The notes under the pieces: generated by a model
The model's database searches: none
What the model was told of the DNA's origin: nothing
What the model saw: the letters and a program-made list of their open reading frames with translations, nothing else
Origin: Ferruginivarius sediminum
GTDB taxonomy: Bacteria > Pseudomonadota > Alphaproteobacteria > Kiloniellales > Rhodovibrionaceae
Direction of reading: 5' to 3'
DNA: 64,000 nt
Assembly: GCF_003344765.1 (NCBI RefSeq)
Contig: NZ_QPMH01000004.1
Coordinates: 62,001 to 126,000, forward strand
Program-made: the position numbers and the translations under genes
In this document: piece after piece, positions 52,516-61,743 of the stretch
Position numbering within the stretch: the first letter of the stretch is position 1
How the letters are laid out: the number at the start of each line of letters is the position of its first letter

Positions 52516-53793
52516 TCAGGCTACGTTCGACGCTTCCGCGACCTTCAGATCCAGGTAGAACACGGTTCCTTCGCCGGGGGTGCTGTACACCGTCAGGTCA
52601 CCGCCGCTCTCGCGTGCCAGCTTGCGCGCGATCGTCAGCCCAAGGCCGTCACCCTTGGGTCCGTCGTTACCGTTGTGGCACGGCATCCGGTACTGGCTTT
52701 CGAAGATGCGCTCCTGCTCCTCGGCGGGAATCCCCGGGCCGGTGTCCGTTACGGCGAGGCGCACGGTGTCGCCGCCGCTTCCGTCCATCGAGACGCCGAC
52801 TTCGCCGCCCGAGGGTGTGAACTTCACGGCATTGCCCAACAGATTGACCAGGATCTGCGTCAGCGCCTTGCGCTCGCCATAAACCGTGACGGAATCATGC
52901 GGCTCCATCGCGACGAACCGCACGCCGGCGCGGCGGGCGGAGAGTTCCGTCATTGCCTTGGCATCGCGCACCACCTGGGCCAGATCGGCGACGTGCCGCA
53001 CCGGCGATGCGGCGGTTGCCTTGGTGGCGGATCCGGCTGGAGACTGAGGTGCCTTACTGCCGTTGTCGTCCTCGATCCCGGAGATCAGGCGGATCATGTG
53101 CTGTGCCGCCTCGGCCACATTGCCGAGATAGCTGCGCAGCGTCTCGTCGCCGCCGGTGGCTTCGACATGCTGGCGCGCGAGCTGCGCATAGCCGGCGACC
53201 GCGTTGAGAGGTGTGCGCAGCTCGTGCAACAGACGGGCCAGACGCTCCTGACTGGTCTGGTCGGCGTCGTGCGAACGCTGCAAGCGCCAGCGCAGGTCGT
53301 TATGGCGAAGCAGGACCTCTTCCAACGTCTGCAGCAGTTCGCGGGTGACGTCGTCCGATGGCTTGGGGCTGTCTTCTCCGCCCCCCACCTCGCGTTGTGC
53401 ATCGCGCACGGCAGTCCCGCGATAGCCGGCATAGGCGCCCGTATCCGGGTTGTAGAAGGGGACGCCGTTGAGGTGGAAGGCAACATCGCGTCCCATCGCG
53501 TCCCGCATGACGAAGCGGGCGCCTCGGAAAGCGCGTCGGGCGCGAAGCCCGGCGCCACTGTCGTCGCCCTGGCTATCCTCGAACCGACCAAGCTCGGTTA
53601 AGGGCCGTCCGATAAAGTATTGAGGCGGCAGCCCGAGATGCCGGGCAATCGGCGTGGAGACATGGGTCAGGCGAAGCTCGTCGTCAGTGTCCCAGACGAA
53701 GTCGGCGGTCGCGCGCAGGAGGTCTTCGTATCGGCCCTCCCGGCCGCTCGCGAACGCGGCTTCGTCATGGTCCGTTTTGCCGGCGGGAATCAT
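52516..53793 (-). CDS. PAS-domain sensor histidine kinase
   Basis: 425 residues from ATG 53793 with GGTGGAGA upstream; the frame reaches 54024 without better sites. It lacks membrane segments. A PAS domain covers about 25-140 (LLRATADFVWDTDDELRLTH, RPLTELGRFEDSQGDDSGAG). A helical linker leads to the His box LARLLHELRTPLNAVAGYAQ, N box ILVNLLGNAVKFTPSGGEVG and G boxes AVTDTGPGIPAEEQERIF and GLGLTIARKLARESGGDLTV. A soluble kinase, converging on livF. No receiver protein nearby. Confidence 0.9.
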   Translation of the reverse strand: MIPAGKTDHDEAAFASGREGRYEDLLRATADFVWDTDDELRLTHVSTPIARHLGLPPQYFIGRPLTELGRFEDSQGDDSGAGLRARRAFRGARFVMRDAMGRDVAFHLNGVPFYNPDTGAYAGYRGTAVRDAQREVGGGEDSPKPSDDVTRELLQTLEEVLLRHNDLRWRLQRSHDADQTSQERLARLLHELRTPLNAVAGYAQLARQHVEATGGDETLRSYLGNVAEAAQHMIRLISGIEDDNGSKAPQSPAGSATKATAASPVRHVADLAQVVRDAKAMTELSARRAGVRFVAMEPHDSVTVYGERKALTQILVNLLGNAVKFTPSGGEVGVSMDGSGGDTVRLAVTDTGPGIPAEEQERIFESQYRMPCHNGNDGPKGDGLGLTIARKLARESGGDLTVYSTPGEGTVFYLDLKVAEASNVA

Positions 53794-54128
53794 GGCGACG
53801 ATCTCCACCCTACAATGCCTCAGCTGCGGGCTCTGCCTCGCGCCGAGCTGACGACTTCGGCCTCCCGTTCGAGGCCACTCGACGGAAACACTCCTTTTAG
53901 CACGATAAAGCCATAAAGGCCGCGCTTCAGGACGAACATAAGATAGATTAGGCATACCTCGGAAGCGCAAAATTGCACAAGGTAAATTTGTATCGAGTGT
54001 AAACCCGATGATTTTGTACTTCAAATGCTGAAAGGCGATATGATCTTATTGAAAAGACTGGTGTTTCATTTAGGCGATGTGAAAGTAGTACCACAACTTT
54101 GTCGTGCCGAAGTGGAAGGGAGTCGGTT
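53794..54128. promoter_or_regulatory. Divergent promoter region
   Basis: 335 bp between the PAS kinase (minus) and the HAD gene (plus). The middle (about 53930-54080) is AT-rich and likely holds promoters for both. No ORF of interest; the kinase frame extends into it without a ribosome site. I could not define -35/-10 boxes with confidence. Confidence 0.5.
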
Positions 54129-54896
54129 TTGATTCACGGAGTGCTGCTGGATTTGGGAGGAGTGATTTTCGTCGGCGACAAGGCCCTGCCGGGTGCCGTC
54201 GATGCCGTCGCACGGCTGCGCGAGCGCCGTCTGCCGTTGCGCTTCATCACCAATACCACGCGTACACCGCTGCCCGGCATGCGGGACAAGCTGGCCGCGA
54301 TGGGCTTGGAGATTGCGGCGGAGGAGATGTTCATGCCGGCCGTGGCCGCGCGCATACGCCTGCAGGCCGAGCGACTGCGCCCTCATCTTCTGGTGCATCC
54401 GGCGTTGCAGGGGGAGTTCCAGGGACTGACGGGGACGCGTGGCACGGCCGTGGTGATCGGCGACGCCGGCCGCTACTTCGACTATGACAGCCTGAACGCC
54501 GCGTTCCGGGCATTGAACGGGGCGGACGACTTCCTGGCGTTGGCCCGGAACAGGACCTTCCAGGATGCGGATGGCGAGCTTAGCCTTGATGCAGGGCCGT
54601 TCGTCGCCGCGCTGGAATACGCCAGCGGCCGCACGGCAACGGTGCTGGGTAAACCGTCCGGGGATTTCTTCCGCGCGGCCGTCGACAGCCTTGGCGTTGC
54701 GCCGGAAACGGCGGTAATGGTCGGGGATGATGCCGAATCCGACGTCGCCGGCGCGCAGGCTGCCGGCCTGCAGGGCATCCTGCTGCGCCAGGGTAAGTAC
54801 CGTGCGGGCGACGAGGCCGGCATTGCGCCGCCACCGACGGCAGTGCTTGACGATCTACCGGCGGCAGTGGATTGGATTCTGGCGCGCGCCAGGTGA
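54129..54896 (+). CDS. HAD-superfamily phosphatase, HDHD2/LHPP-like
   Basis: 255 residues from TTG 54129, with GGAAGGGA 8 bases upstream. The first motif is LLDLGGVIFVGDKAL: the nucleophile Asp is present, but the second catalytic Asp of DxD is replaced by Gly, as in the HDHD2/LHPP group. Motif 2 LRFITNTTRTPLPGM, motif 3 VLGKPSGDFFRAAVDSLGVA and motif 4 AVMVGDDAESDVAGAQAAGL are intact. Physiological substrate unknown. It is followed by a glutathione S-transferase-like isomerase gene. Confidence 0.85.
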   Translation: MIHGVLLDLGGVIFVGDKALPGAVDAVARLRERRLPLRFITNTTRTPLPGMRDKLAAMGLEIAAEEMFMPAVAARIRLQAERLRPHLLVHPALQGEFQGLTGTRGTAVVIGDAGRYFDYDSLNAAFRALNGADDFLALARNRTFQDADGELSLDAGPFVAALEYASGRTATVLGKPSGDFFRAAVDSLGVAPETAVMVGDDAESDVAGAQAAGLQGILLRQGKYRAGDEAGIAPPPTAVLDDLPAAVDWILARAR

Positions 54897-54931
54897 CGCG
54901 CCCACTGCAAGCAATGAGAGGGGCCTCGGCT

Positions 54932-55534
54932 ATGGCGGAACCGCTGACCTTCTATTTCGATTTCTCCAGTCCTTACGGTTATCTGGCGGCCCAGCGAATC
55001 GACGAGATCGCCGCCCGGCACGGGCGCAACGTGGTCTGGAAGCCTTACCTTCTGGGTGTCGCCTTCAAGGAAACGGGGGGCCAGCCGCTTTTGGAGATTC
55101 CGGTCAAGGGCGATTACGCCCGCCACGATATCGAACGCTCTGCCCGTCAGATCGGCGTGCCGCTGGTCTGGCCGCAGGCCTTCCCATTCTCCGGCGTTTC
55201 CGCCAGCCGCGCGTACTACTGGCTGGCCGAGCGCGACGAAGGGGCGGCCAAGGCTCTTGCCAGGAAGCTCTACCGGGCGGCCTTCGGTGAGGGGCGGGAC
55301 ATCGCCGGACCCGAGGCCGTGGCAACCGTTGCCGCCGAACTGGGCCATGACAAGGACGACGTGCGCACGGCCCTGAAGGATCCCGCCGTCAAGGAGCGGC
55401 TGCGGCGGGAAGTCGACGACGCGATCCAGGCGGGCGCCTTCGGCTCGCCCTACATCCTGGTCGACGGCGAGCCGTTCTGGGGGCACGACCGTCTGGACCA
55501 TATCGACAAGTGGCTGGAAACCGGTGGGTGGTAG
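54932..55534 (+). CDS. 2-hydroxychromene-2-carboxylate isomerase-like (DsbA-fold) protein
   Basis: 200 residues from ATG 54932, preceded by GAGAGGGG. The start PLTFYFDFSSPYGYLAAQRI is the kappa-GST/DsbA-family pattern, with a Ser in the place of catalytic Cys. The family pattern continues with RSARQIGVPLVWPQAFPF and AIQAGAFGSPYILVDGEPFW. It uses glutathione and isomerises hydroxychromene carboxylates in naphthalene-type pathways, but no aromatic-degradation genes are here, so a general isomerase or detoxifying role is possible. Confidence 0.88.
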   Translation: MAEPLTFYFDFSSPYGYLAAQRIDEIAARHGRNVVWKPYLLGVAFKETGGQPLLEIPVKGDYARHDIERSARQIGVPLVWPQAFPFSGVSASRAYYWLAERDEGAAKALARKLYRAAFGEGRDIAGPEAVATVAAELGHDKDDVRTALKDPAVKERLRREVDDAIQAGAFGSPYILVDGEPFWGHDRLDHIDKWLETGGW

Positions 55535-55543
55535 CCTCGGCCC

Positions 55544-56500
55544 TCAGAGCCCCAGCAGCACCTCGCGGAACACCTTCGAATCAACGTTGCCGCCGGAGAG
55601 CATGACACCCACCTTCTTGCCGCGCACGCTCTCCCGGTCTTTCAGGACAGCGGCGAGGGCGGCGGCACCCGCACCTTCGGCGACGTTGTGCGTGCTGGTG
55701 AAGTAAAGGCGCATGGCCTCGCGGATTTCCGCCTCGCTGACTGTCACGACGTCGGCGGCGCCGTTCAGGATCACCGCGACGGCCTCTGGATCCGGCGTGC
55801 GGCAGGCAAGGCCGTCGGCGATGGTGTCGGCGGTGTTCGTGTTGACCGGGGCGGCCGACTGGAACGACAAGGCATAAGCGGGTGCGTTTTCCGCCACCAC
55901 GCCGACGACCTCCGTCCGGCTGCCCAGGGCGTCGCGCGCGGCAATGGTGGCGCAGATGCCGCTGCCCATGCCGATGGGCACGTAGACCCGGTCGAGGTCG
56001 GGTGCCGCCCGCAGGAGTTCCAGCGGATAGCTGGCAACTCCACGCACCAACAGGTCATTGTAGGGGCCAAGGAAATGTAGGCCGCGCTCCTCCGCCAGAC
56101 GGTCGGCCTCCTCGCGCGCCGCCTGGAAGTCGTGCCCGTGCTCGATCAGTTCCACGCCAAGGGCACGCATGGCGGCGTTCTTTTCGACCGAGTTGCCGTG
56201 CGGCACCAGGATCGTCGCTTTCAGGCCCAGCGCGCGGCAGGCATAACCGATGGACTGGCCGTGATTGCCGCGCGTCGCGGTAATGACGCCCGGACAGTTC
56301 GGTTGCGCGGCTTTCAGATCGCTCATGTAGACAAGGCCGCCGCGCACCTTGAAGGCGCCGATGGGGGTGTGATTCTCGTGCTTGACCCACAGCTCGCAGC
56401 CGGCCTGCTCGGCCAGCAGAGGCCAGACGTATTGCGGCGTCGGGGGGAGATAGCGGTGGACCAGTTCGGCCGCGCTATCGAGCGTTTCGAGACTTGGCAT
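55544..56500 (-). CDS. PLP-dependent threonine/serine dehydratase-like protein
   Basis: 318 residues from ATG 56500 (TTG at 56506 possible). Fold type II PLP enzyme: the Schiff-base Lys is in HTPIGAFKVRGGLVYM, with the Asn/Gly phosphate loop in TATRGNHGQSIGYACR. The glycine loop GMGSGICATIAARDALG binds the PLP phosphate. It lacks the ACT regulatory domain, so it resembles catabolic threonine/serine dehydratases or ectoine-type hydroxy-amino-acid dehydratases. It converges on the isomerase gene. Confidence 0.85.
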   Translation of the reverse strand: MPSLETLDSAAELVHRYLPPTPQYVWPLLAEQAGCELWVKHENHTPIGAFKVRGGLVYMSDLKAAQPNCPGVITATRGNHGQSIGYACRALGLKATILVPHGNSVEKNAAMRALGVELIEHGHDFQAAREEADRLAEERGLHFLGPYNDLLVRGVASYPLELLRAAPDLDRVYVPIGMGSGICATIAARDALGSRTEVVGVVAENAPAYALSFQSAAPVNTNTADTIADGLACRTPDPEAVAVILNGAADVVTVSEAEIREAMRLYFTSTHNVAEGAGAAALAAVLKDRESVRGKKVGVMLSGGNVDSKVFREVLLGL

Positions 56501-56573
56501 GATCAACGAATGCTAGCTGCCGCCGACGGGTCCGGACAAGGCTTGGTTGCCAAGCGGACGGGGCGTAAGACGG

Positions 56574-56768
56574 TTACTCCCGACCGTCCGTCTCTTCGGC
56601 TGTCTCCGGCGCCGGCGCGGCCGGCGCACTGCTTCCGCCGCCGGCCCACTTCTGGAGCGTGCGCCCGGTGGCCTCGACGTCCTCGCCGAAACCCTCCACT
56701 GTGTTACAGGCAGCCAACGCGATCGTCGCGGCGAAGGCGGGAACGAGTATTGCCGTTCTTCGCATCAT
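56574..56768 (-). CDS. Entericidin-like small lipoprotein
   Basis: 64 residues, with GGAGGTG before the ATG pair. A lipobox LAAC follows a hydrophobic signal (AILVPAFAATIALA). The mature part is NTVEGFGEDVEATGRTLQKW with a Pro/Ala-rich tail (APAAPAPETAEET), the entericidin-type pattern. It would be anchored in the outer membrane. It is encoded just downstream of a shorter, similar lipoprotein. Entericidins are linked to stress-induced lysis in enterobacteria, but the role in alphaproteobacteria is not established. Confidence 0.85.
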   Translation of the reverse strand: MMRRTAILVPAFAATIALAACNTVEGFGEDVEATGRTLQKWAGGGSSAPAAPAPETAEETDGRE

Positions 56769-56858
56769 GGCACCTCCGGTGCTCAGCGAGGCAGCATCAC
56801 GGCAATCCTAACAGTCCGCTCGCCAAAGGCGCGACACGAAAAGGTGGAGGGCGCGGTT

Positions 56859-57002
56859 TTAGTCCTTGGCGTCTTCGGCGTCTTCCTGCAAGGCTTGGCC
56901 GGCCGACTCGAGATCCTTGCCGATACCTTCGGCCGTATTGCAGGCGGCGAGCGATCCCGCCGCCAGAAGCGCTGTCATGAGAAGTGCAAGCACGCGTATC
57001 AC
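56859..57002 (-). CDS. Second entericidin-like lipoprotein (47 residues)
   Basis: Read by eye on the minus strand from GTG 57002, with GAGGA 8 bases upstream. The translation begins MIRVLALLMTALLAAGSLAA, then CNTAEGIGKDLESAGQALQE, ending DAEDAKD. It has a signal of about 20 residues, a lipobox-like LAAC, and the same NT.EG.G.D.E..G..LQ pattern as its neighbour. It is too short for many gene finders. The two genes are 90 bp apart. Confidence 0.8.
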   Translation of the reverse strand: MIRVLALLMTALLAAGSLAACNTAEGIGKDLESAGQALQEDAEDAKD

Positions 57003-57085
57003 GATCCGATCCTCACTTCTTCAACACCCGGTGTCCGATAGCGCCCCACTCGCCGTTCGGCATTACCCGCCGATCCGAAACCGAC

Positions 57086-57562
57086 CTATTTGTAGTCGAC
57101 GTCGACGATCTCGAAGAATTTCTGCCCCTTCGGCGTTTCCACCTCGACCGAGTCGCCAACGGACTTGCCGATAATGGCCCGCGCGATTGGCGAGGTCACG
57201 GCAATTCGACCGCCCTTCACGTCCGCCTCGATCTCGCCGACGATCTGATAGGTGGTCTCCTCGTCCGTGTCCTCGTCCGCAAGCGTTACGGTCGCGCCGA
57301 ACTTCACGGTGTTACCCGACAGTTTGCTGACGTCGATCACCTCCGCCCGGGCCATCTGGTCCTCAAGCTCGGCCACGCGGCCCTCGATGAAGCTCTGCCG
57401 GTCGCGCGCGGCGTGGTACTCGGCGTTTTCCGAAAGGTCGCCGTGCTCGCGCGCCTCCGCGATGGCCTTGATAACCTCAGGCCGCGCATTGCTGCGCAAA
57501 TGACGAAGCTCTTCCTCGATCTGGGCATAGCCCTGGGCAGTCATCGGAATCTTTTTGCTCAT
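57086..57562 (-). CDS. greA: Transcription elongation factor GreA
   Basis: 158 residues from ATG 57562, the usual GreA length (a GTG lies two codons upstream). The coiled coil ([20 protein letters not shown]) carries the acidic tip [20 protein letters not shown] (DLSENAEY), essential for transcript cleavage, and the C-terminal domain has [24 protein letters not shown] sequence ([16 protein letters not shown]). It rescues stalled RNA polymerase. Downstream of carB on the same strand, 83 bp apart. Confidence 0.97.
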   Translation of the reverse strand: MSKKIPMTAQGYAQIEEELRHLRSNARPEVIKAIAEAREHGDLSENAEYHAARDRQSFIEGRVAELEDQMARAEVIDVSKLSGNTVKFGATVTLADEDTDEETTYQIVGEIEADVKGGRIAVTSPIARAIIGKSVGDSVEVETPKGQKFFEIVDVDYK

Positions 57563-57645
57563 TGGCACACAATCGAAGCCAAGGTCCGTTGTCGGGTCGA
57601 GTTTTCGGTGAAAGCCGGACGAGCCAAAGACCCGCGCCGACTTCG

Positions 57646-60600
57646 TCAGAACGATCCCTCAAAATAGGACTGTAGCGGCGCGACTTCAAGCTGGCCCGCT
57701 TTGAGTGCCTGGATCGCCTTTGTTGCTGCCACGCACCCCGCAACGGTGGTGTAATAGGGAATGGCGTTCGTCAAGGCTGTGCGCCGAAGATCGAAGGAGT
57801 CCGCAATCGCCTTTGGTCCCTCGGTCGTATTGAAGACAAGCTGCACGCGCTCGGACTTCATGGCGTCGACGATGTGCGGCCGGCCCTCGCGGACCTTTTT
57901 CACCCTCTCGACCGCCAGGCCCTCGGCTTCGAGGTAGTGCGCGGTGTTGCTGGTGGCGACGATGTCGAAGCCCATCGAAACGAGCTGACGCGCCAGATCC
58001 ACCATCGCCGGCTTGTCCTGGTCCCGCACGGAGATGAAGACCGTGCCTTCCTGCGGGAGCTTCACGCCGGCACCGATCTGCGACTTCGCAAAGGCCCGCG
58101 GGAAGTCGCCGCCCAAGCCCATGACCTCGCCGGTGGACTTCATCTCCGGACCCAGGATCACGTCGACGCCGGGGAAGCGGGCGAAGGGGAAAACGGCTTC
58201 CTTGACAGCCACATGCTTGCGTTTGATGCGCTGCAGCTTGAACTCGGACAGCTTGGCGCCGGCCATCAGCCGCGCGGCCACCTTGGCGATCGGCGTGCCG
58301 ATGGCCTTGGCGACGAAGGGTACCGTGCGGCTCGCCCGCGGATTGACCTCCAGGATGTAGATGTCATTGCGGTGAACGGCGAACTGCACGTTCATCAAGC
58401 CGACCACGCCCAGTTCCAGGGCAAGCTTCTCGGTCTGCCGCTCCAGCTCCTCGATAATGTCGGGCGGCAGGGAGTGCGGCGGCAGCGCGCAGGCCGAGTC
58501 GCCGGAGTGGATGCCCGCTTCCTCGATGTGCTCCATGATGCCGGCGACGAAGACCGATTCGCCGTCGCTCAACGCATCGACGTCCACCTCGATCGCATCG
58601 GCCAGATAGCTGTCGATCAGCACCGGGTTCTTGCCCGAAACCTGCACGGCCGAGCGGATATAGCGATGCAGGTCCTCCGGCTCGTGCACGATCTCCATGG
58701 CGCGGCCGCCCAGCACGTAGGACGGGCGCAGCAGCACCGGATAGCCGATCCGCTCCGCCTCGCGAGCGGCCTCCGCCTCGCTTGTGGCAAGGCCGTTGTC
58801 GGGCTGTTTGAGGTTCAGGGTATTCAGCAGTTCCTGGAAGCGGCGTCGGTCCTCCGCCCGGTCGATGGCATCGGTCGGCGTGCCCAGGATGGGAATGCCG
58901 GCGGCCTCCAGGTCGGCGGCGAGCTTCAGCGGCGTCTGGCCGCCGAACTGCACGATGGCGCCCTTCAGCGTGCCGCGCGAACGCTCGACCTGTGCGATTT
59001 CGATGACGTCCTCTGCCGTCAGCGGCTCGAAATAGAGGCGGTCCGAGGTGTCGTAGTCGGTCGAGACGGTTTCCGGGTTGCAGTTGACCATGATGGTCTC
59101 GAATCCGGCCTCGTCCAGCGCGTAGGCGGCGTGAACGCAGCAGTAGTCGAACTCGATGCCCTGACCGATGCGGTTCGGGCCGCCGCCAAGGATCATCACC
59201 TTCTGCTTATCGGACGGGTCGGCCTCGCACTCGGGCTCGTTCACGCCGTCGCCCTCGTAACACGAATACATGTACGGCGTGGGTGAGGGGAACTCGGCCG
59301 CGCAGGTGTCGACGCGCTTGTACACGGGCCGCAGTTCCAGTGCCCGCCGGCGGTCGGAAACCTCCGACTCCGCAAGCCCGCAGATTTCGCCTAGCCGTGC
59401 GTCGGAGAAACCCATCCGCTTCAGCCGAAGGAAGCCGACGAGGTCGGCGGGAAGGCCATCCGTACGCACGCGCGTTTCTGCCGCGACGATCTCCTCGACC
59501 TGGCGAAGGAACCAGGGATCGAAATGGCACGCCCGGCGGATTTCCTCGACGCCGAGGCCATGCCGGAAAGCCTGTGCGATCACCAGCAGCCGATCCGGCA
59601 CGGGCCGCGCCAATGCCGTCATGATGGCATCGCGATCCACCGAGCCGTTCGCATCGACCGCGCCCGGAATCTCTATCTCGTTCAGCCCGGAAAGCCCGGT
59701 CTCCATCGAGCGGAAGGCTTTCTGGAGGGACTCCTGGAACGAGCGGCCAATCGACATCGCCTCGCCGACGGATTTCATTGCCGTGGTCAGTAGCGGTTGC
59801 GTGCCGGGAAACTTCTCGAAGGTGAAGCGCGGCATCTTGGTGACGACGTAGTCGATCGTCGGCTCGAAAGACGCCGGTGTCACCCGCGTTATATCGTTGT
59901 CCAGTTCGTCCAGCGTGTAACCGATGGCCAGCTTCGCGGCGATCTTGGCAATCGGGAAGCCGGTCGCCTTGGAGGCCAGGGCGCTGGAACGCGATACGCG
60001 CGGGTTCATCTCGATCACGACGAGCTTACCGGTCTCTGGGTCGACCGCGAACTGAACGTTCGATCCGCCGGTATCCACCCCGATCTCCCGCAAGCAGGCG
60101 ATCGAGGCGTCGCGCATGATCTGGTATTCCTTGTCCGTGAGCGTCAGCGCCGGCGCGACGGTTACGCTGTCGCCAGTATGAACGCCCATAGGATCGACGT
60201 TCTCGATCGAGCAAATGATGATGCAGTTGTCCGCGCTATCGCGGACCACCTCCATCTCGTATTCCTTCCAGCCCAGGACCGATTGCTCGATCAGGATCTC
60301 GTGTACCGGCGAGGCGCGCAGGCCGCTGCGCACGATCTCCTCGTACTCATCGTCATTGTAGGCGATGCCGCCGCCGGTGCCGCCGAGCGTATACGAGGGG
60401 CGGATGATCGCCGGGACGCCGACGTATTCGCGCGCCGCCATCGCGTCCTCGTAGGCGCGGACGATCCGGGCCCGCGGGCTTTCCAGGCCGACCTTGTCCA
60501 TGGCATCGCGAAAGCGCCAGCGATCCTCGGCCTTTTCGATGACGTCGGGACGGGCACCGATGACTTCGACGCCGAGGCGCTGGAGCGTGCCGTCGTGCCA

Positions 60601-60906
60601 AAGCTCCATCGCCGTGTTGAGGCCGGTCTGGCCACCCATTGTTGGCAGCAGGGCATCGGGACGCTCCTGCTCCAGGATTCGGGCGACGACCGCCGGTTCG
60701 ATCGGCTCGATGTAGGTGGCGTGCGCGAGACCGGGATCGGTCATGATGGTCGCGGGATTGGAGTTCACCAGGACGACCCGGTAACCCTCCTCCTTCAGCG
60801 CCTTGCACGCCTGAGCGCCGGAATAGTCGAATTCACAGGCCTGGCCGATAATGATCGGGCCGGCGCCGATGATCAGGACGGACTTGATGTCGGTGCGTTT
60901 GGGCAT
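57646..60906 (-). CDS. carB: Carbamoyl phosphate synthase large subunit
   Basis: 1086 residues from ATG 60906. Two ATP-grasp halves are visible: the first with [20 protein letters not shown], the second beginning [20 protein letters not shown]. The C-terminal allosteric/MGS domain has [20 protein letters not shown] and [20 protein letters not shown]. It makes carbamoyl phosphate for pyrimidines and arginine, together with CarA. A fasciclin gene separates it from carA. Confidence 0.98.
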   Translation of the reverse strand: MPKRTDIKSVLIIGAGPIIIGQACEFDYSGAQACKALKEEGYRVVLVNSNPATIMTDPGLAHATYIEPIEPAVVARILEQERPDALLPTMGGQTGLNTAMELWHDGTLQRLGVEVIGARPDVIEKAEDRWRFRDAMDKVGLESPRARIVRAYEDAMAAREYVGVPAIIRPSYTLGGTGGGIAYNDDEYEEIVRSGLRASPVHEILIEQSVLGWKEYEMEVVRDSADNCIIICSIENVDPMGVHTGDSVTVAPALTLTDKEYQIMRDASIACLREIGVDTGGSNVQFAVDPETGKLVVIEMNPRVSRSSALASKATGFPIAKIAAKLAIGYTLDELDNDITRVTPASFEPTIDYVVTKMPRFTFEKFPGTQPLLTTAMKSVGEAMSIGRSFQESLQKAFRSMETGLSGLNEIEIPGAVDANGSVDRDAIMTALARPVPDRLLVIAQAFRHGLGVEEIRRACHFDPWFLRQVEEIVAAETRVRTDGLPADLVGFLRLKRMGFSDARLGEICGLAESEVSDRRRALELRPVYKRVDTCAAEFPSPTPYMYSCYEGDGVNEPECEADPSDKQKVMILGGGPNRIGQGIEFDYCCVHAAYALDEAGFETIMVNCNPETVSTDYDTSDRLYFEPLTAEDVIEIAQVERSRGTLKGAIVQFGGQTPLKLAADLEAAGIPILGTPTDAIDRAEDRRRFQELLNTLNLKQPDNGLATSEAEAAREAERIGYPVLLRPSYVLGGRAMEIVHEPEDLHRYIRSAVQVSGKNPVLIDSYLADAIEVDVDALSDGESVFVAGIMEHIEEAGIHSGDSACALPPHSLPPDIIEELERQTEKLALELGVVGLMNVQFAVHRNDIYILEVNPRASRTVPFVAKAIGTPIAKVAARLMAGAKLSEFKLQRIKRKHVAVKEAVFPFARFPGVDVILGPEMKSTGEVMGLGGDFPRAFAKSQIGAGVKLPQEGTVFISVRDQDKPAMVDLARQLVSMGFDIVATSNTAHYLEAEGLAVERVKKVREGRPHIVDAMKSERVQLVFNTTEGPKAIADSFDLRRTALTNAIPYYTTVAGCVAATKAIQALKAGQLEVAPLQSYFEGSF

Positions 60907-61091
60907 GGACACTCGTAACCAGGACGCGCCGAGCGGCCCGACGGCACGGCGCTGGGTTTCCACTGGGGCTGCGGGCTGGAGCCGCTATATGCCACGGTCA
61001 AGAGCCAAAGGAAACCCCTCTATCATTAGTTGCGTTATATAAAAAATATAAACGTAATTCGAGAGTTCCCGGTGCCTGTCGGACAAGGAGG

Positions 61092-61117
61092 GGGCCGGAA
61101 GCGGGTGCTCCCGGCCC
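61092..61117 (-). terminator. Hairpin after the fasciclin gene
   Basis: GGGCCGG (61092-61098) pairs with CCGGCCC (61111-61117), 26 bp beyond the fasciclin stop on the minus strand. It is followed by CCTCCTTG, a weak pyrimidine tract. It may end that transcript before the carB promoter region. Confidence 0.4.
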
Positions 61118-61143
61118 GATATCCCACATCCAGGCGACAGTTG

Positions 61144-61662
61144 TCACATTTGCGGCGGCATCAGGACCTTGTCGATCACGTGGATGACACCGTTGTCGGC
61201 TTCGATGTCCGCCTGGGTGACCTCGGCATACTTCGTCCGATCCTCGAAGACGGCGTTGCCGATCAGAACGGTTCCCGCTACGCCTTGAATGTAGACATTG
61301 GATCCTTCGACCGTCTCGACGTGCTGCTGGTTGCCCATCACGTCGGCGGCCATGACCCTGCCCGGAACCACGTGATAGGTAAGCACCTGACGCAGCTTGT
61401 CCCGGTTCTCGGGCTGTAGCAGTGAGTTCAGGGTATCGCTTCCAACGCCCTCGAAAGCCCTGTCCGTCGGTGCGAACACCGTGAACGGGCCCTCGCCGCG
61501 CAGCGTCTCGACAAGGCCGGCGGCTTCGAGCGCCTTGGTGAGGGTCGTGAAATTGCCCGCCTCCACGGCCGTATCGACGATATCGGCCGCCTTGGCCTGT
61601 GTGGCGAGAGCCGACGTTGCGACGGCCAGCATCAACGCCGCAAATAATGCCTTGAACTGCAT
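61144..61662 (-). CDS. Exported fasciclin-domain protein
   Basis: 172 residues. Signal peptide AALMLAVATSALATQAKA, then one fasciclin (FAS1) domain: AGNFTTLTKALEAAGLVETL, GPFTVFAPTDRAFEGVGSDT, RQVLTYHVVPGRVMAADVMG and GVIHVIDKVLMP. Such domains mediate adhesion or polymer contact. It lies between carA and carB on the same strand but has its own AT-rich flanks. The gene is unrelated to pyrimidine synthesis, so an inserted or independently transcribed unit is likely. Confidence 0.93.
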   Translation of the reverse strand: MQFKALFAALMLAVATSALATQAKAADIVDTAVEAGNFTTLTKALEAAGLVETLRGEGPFTVFAPTDRAFEGVGSDTLNSLLQPENRDKLRQVLTYHVVPGRVMAADVMGNQQHVETVEGSNVYIQGVAGTVLIGNAVFEDRTKYAEVTQADIEADNGVIHVIDKVLMPPQM

Positions 61663-61743
61663 TAGGAACCTCCCGTCGTTGTGATTTGGTACCCTTGATA
61701 CGCCGGGGAGCGGCCTTCGGATCCAAAATCATTCGAGGGAGGT

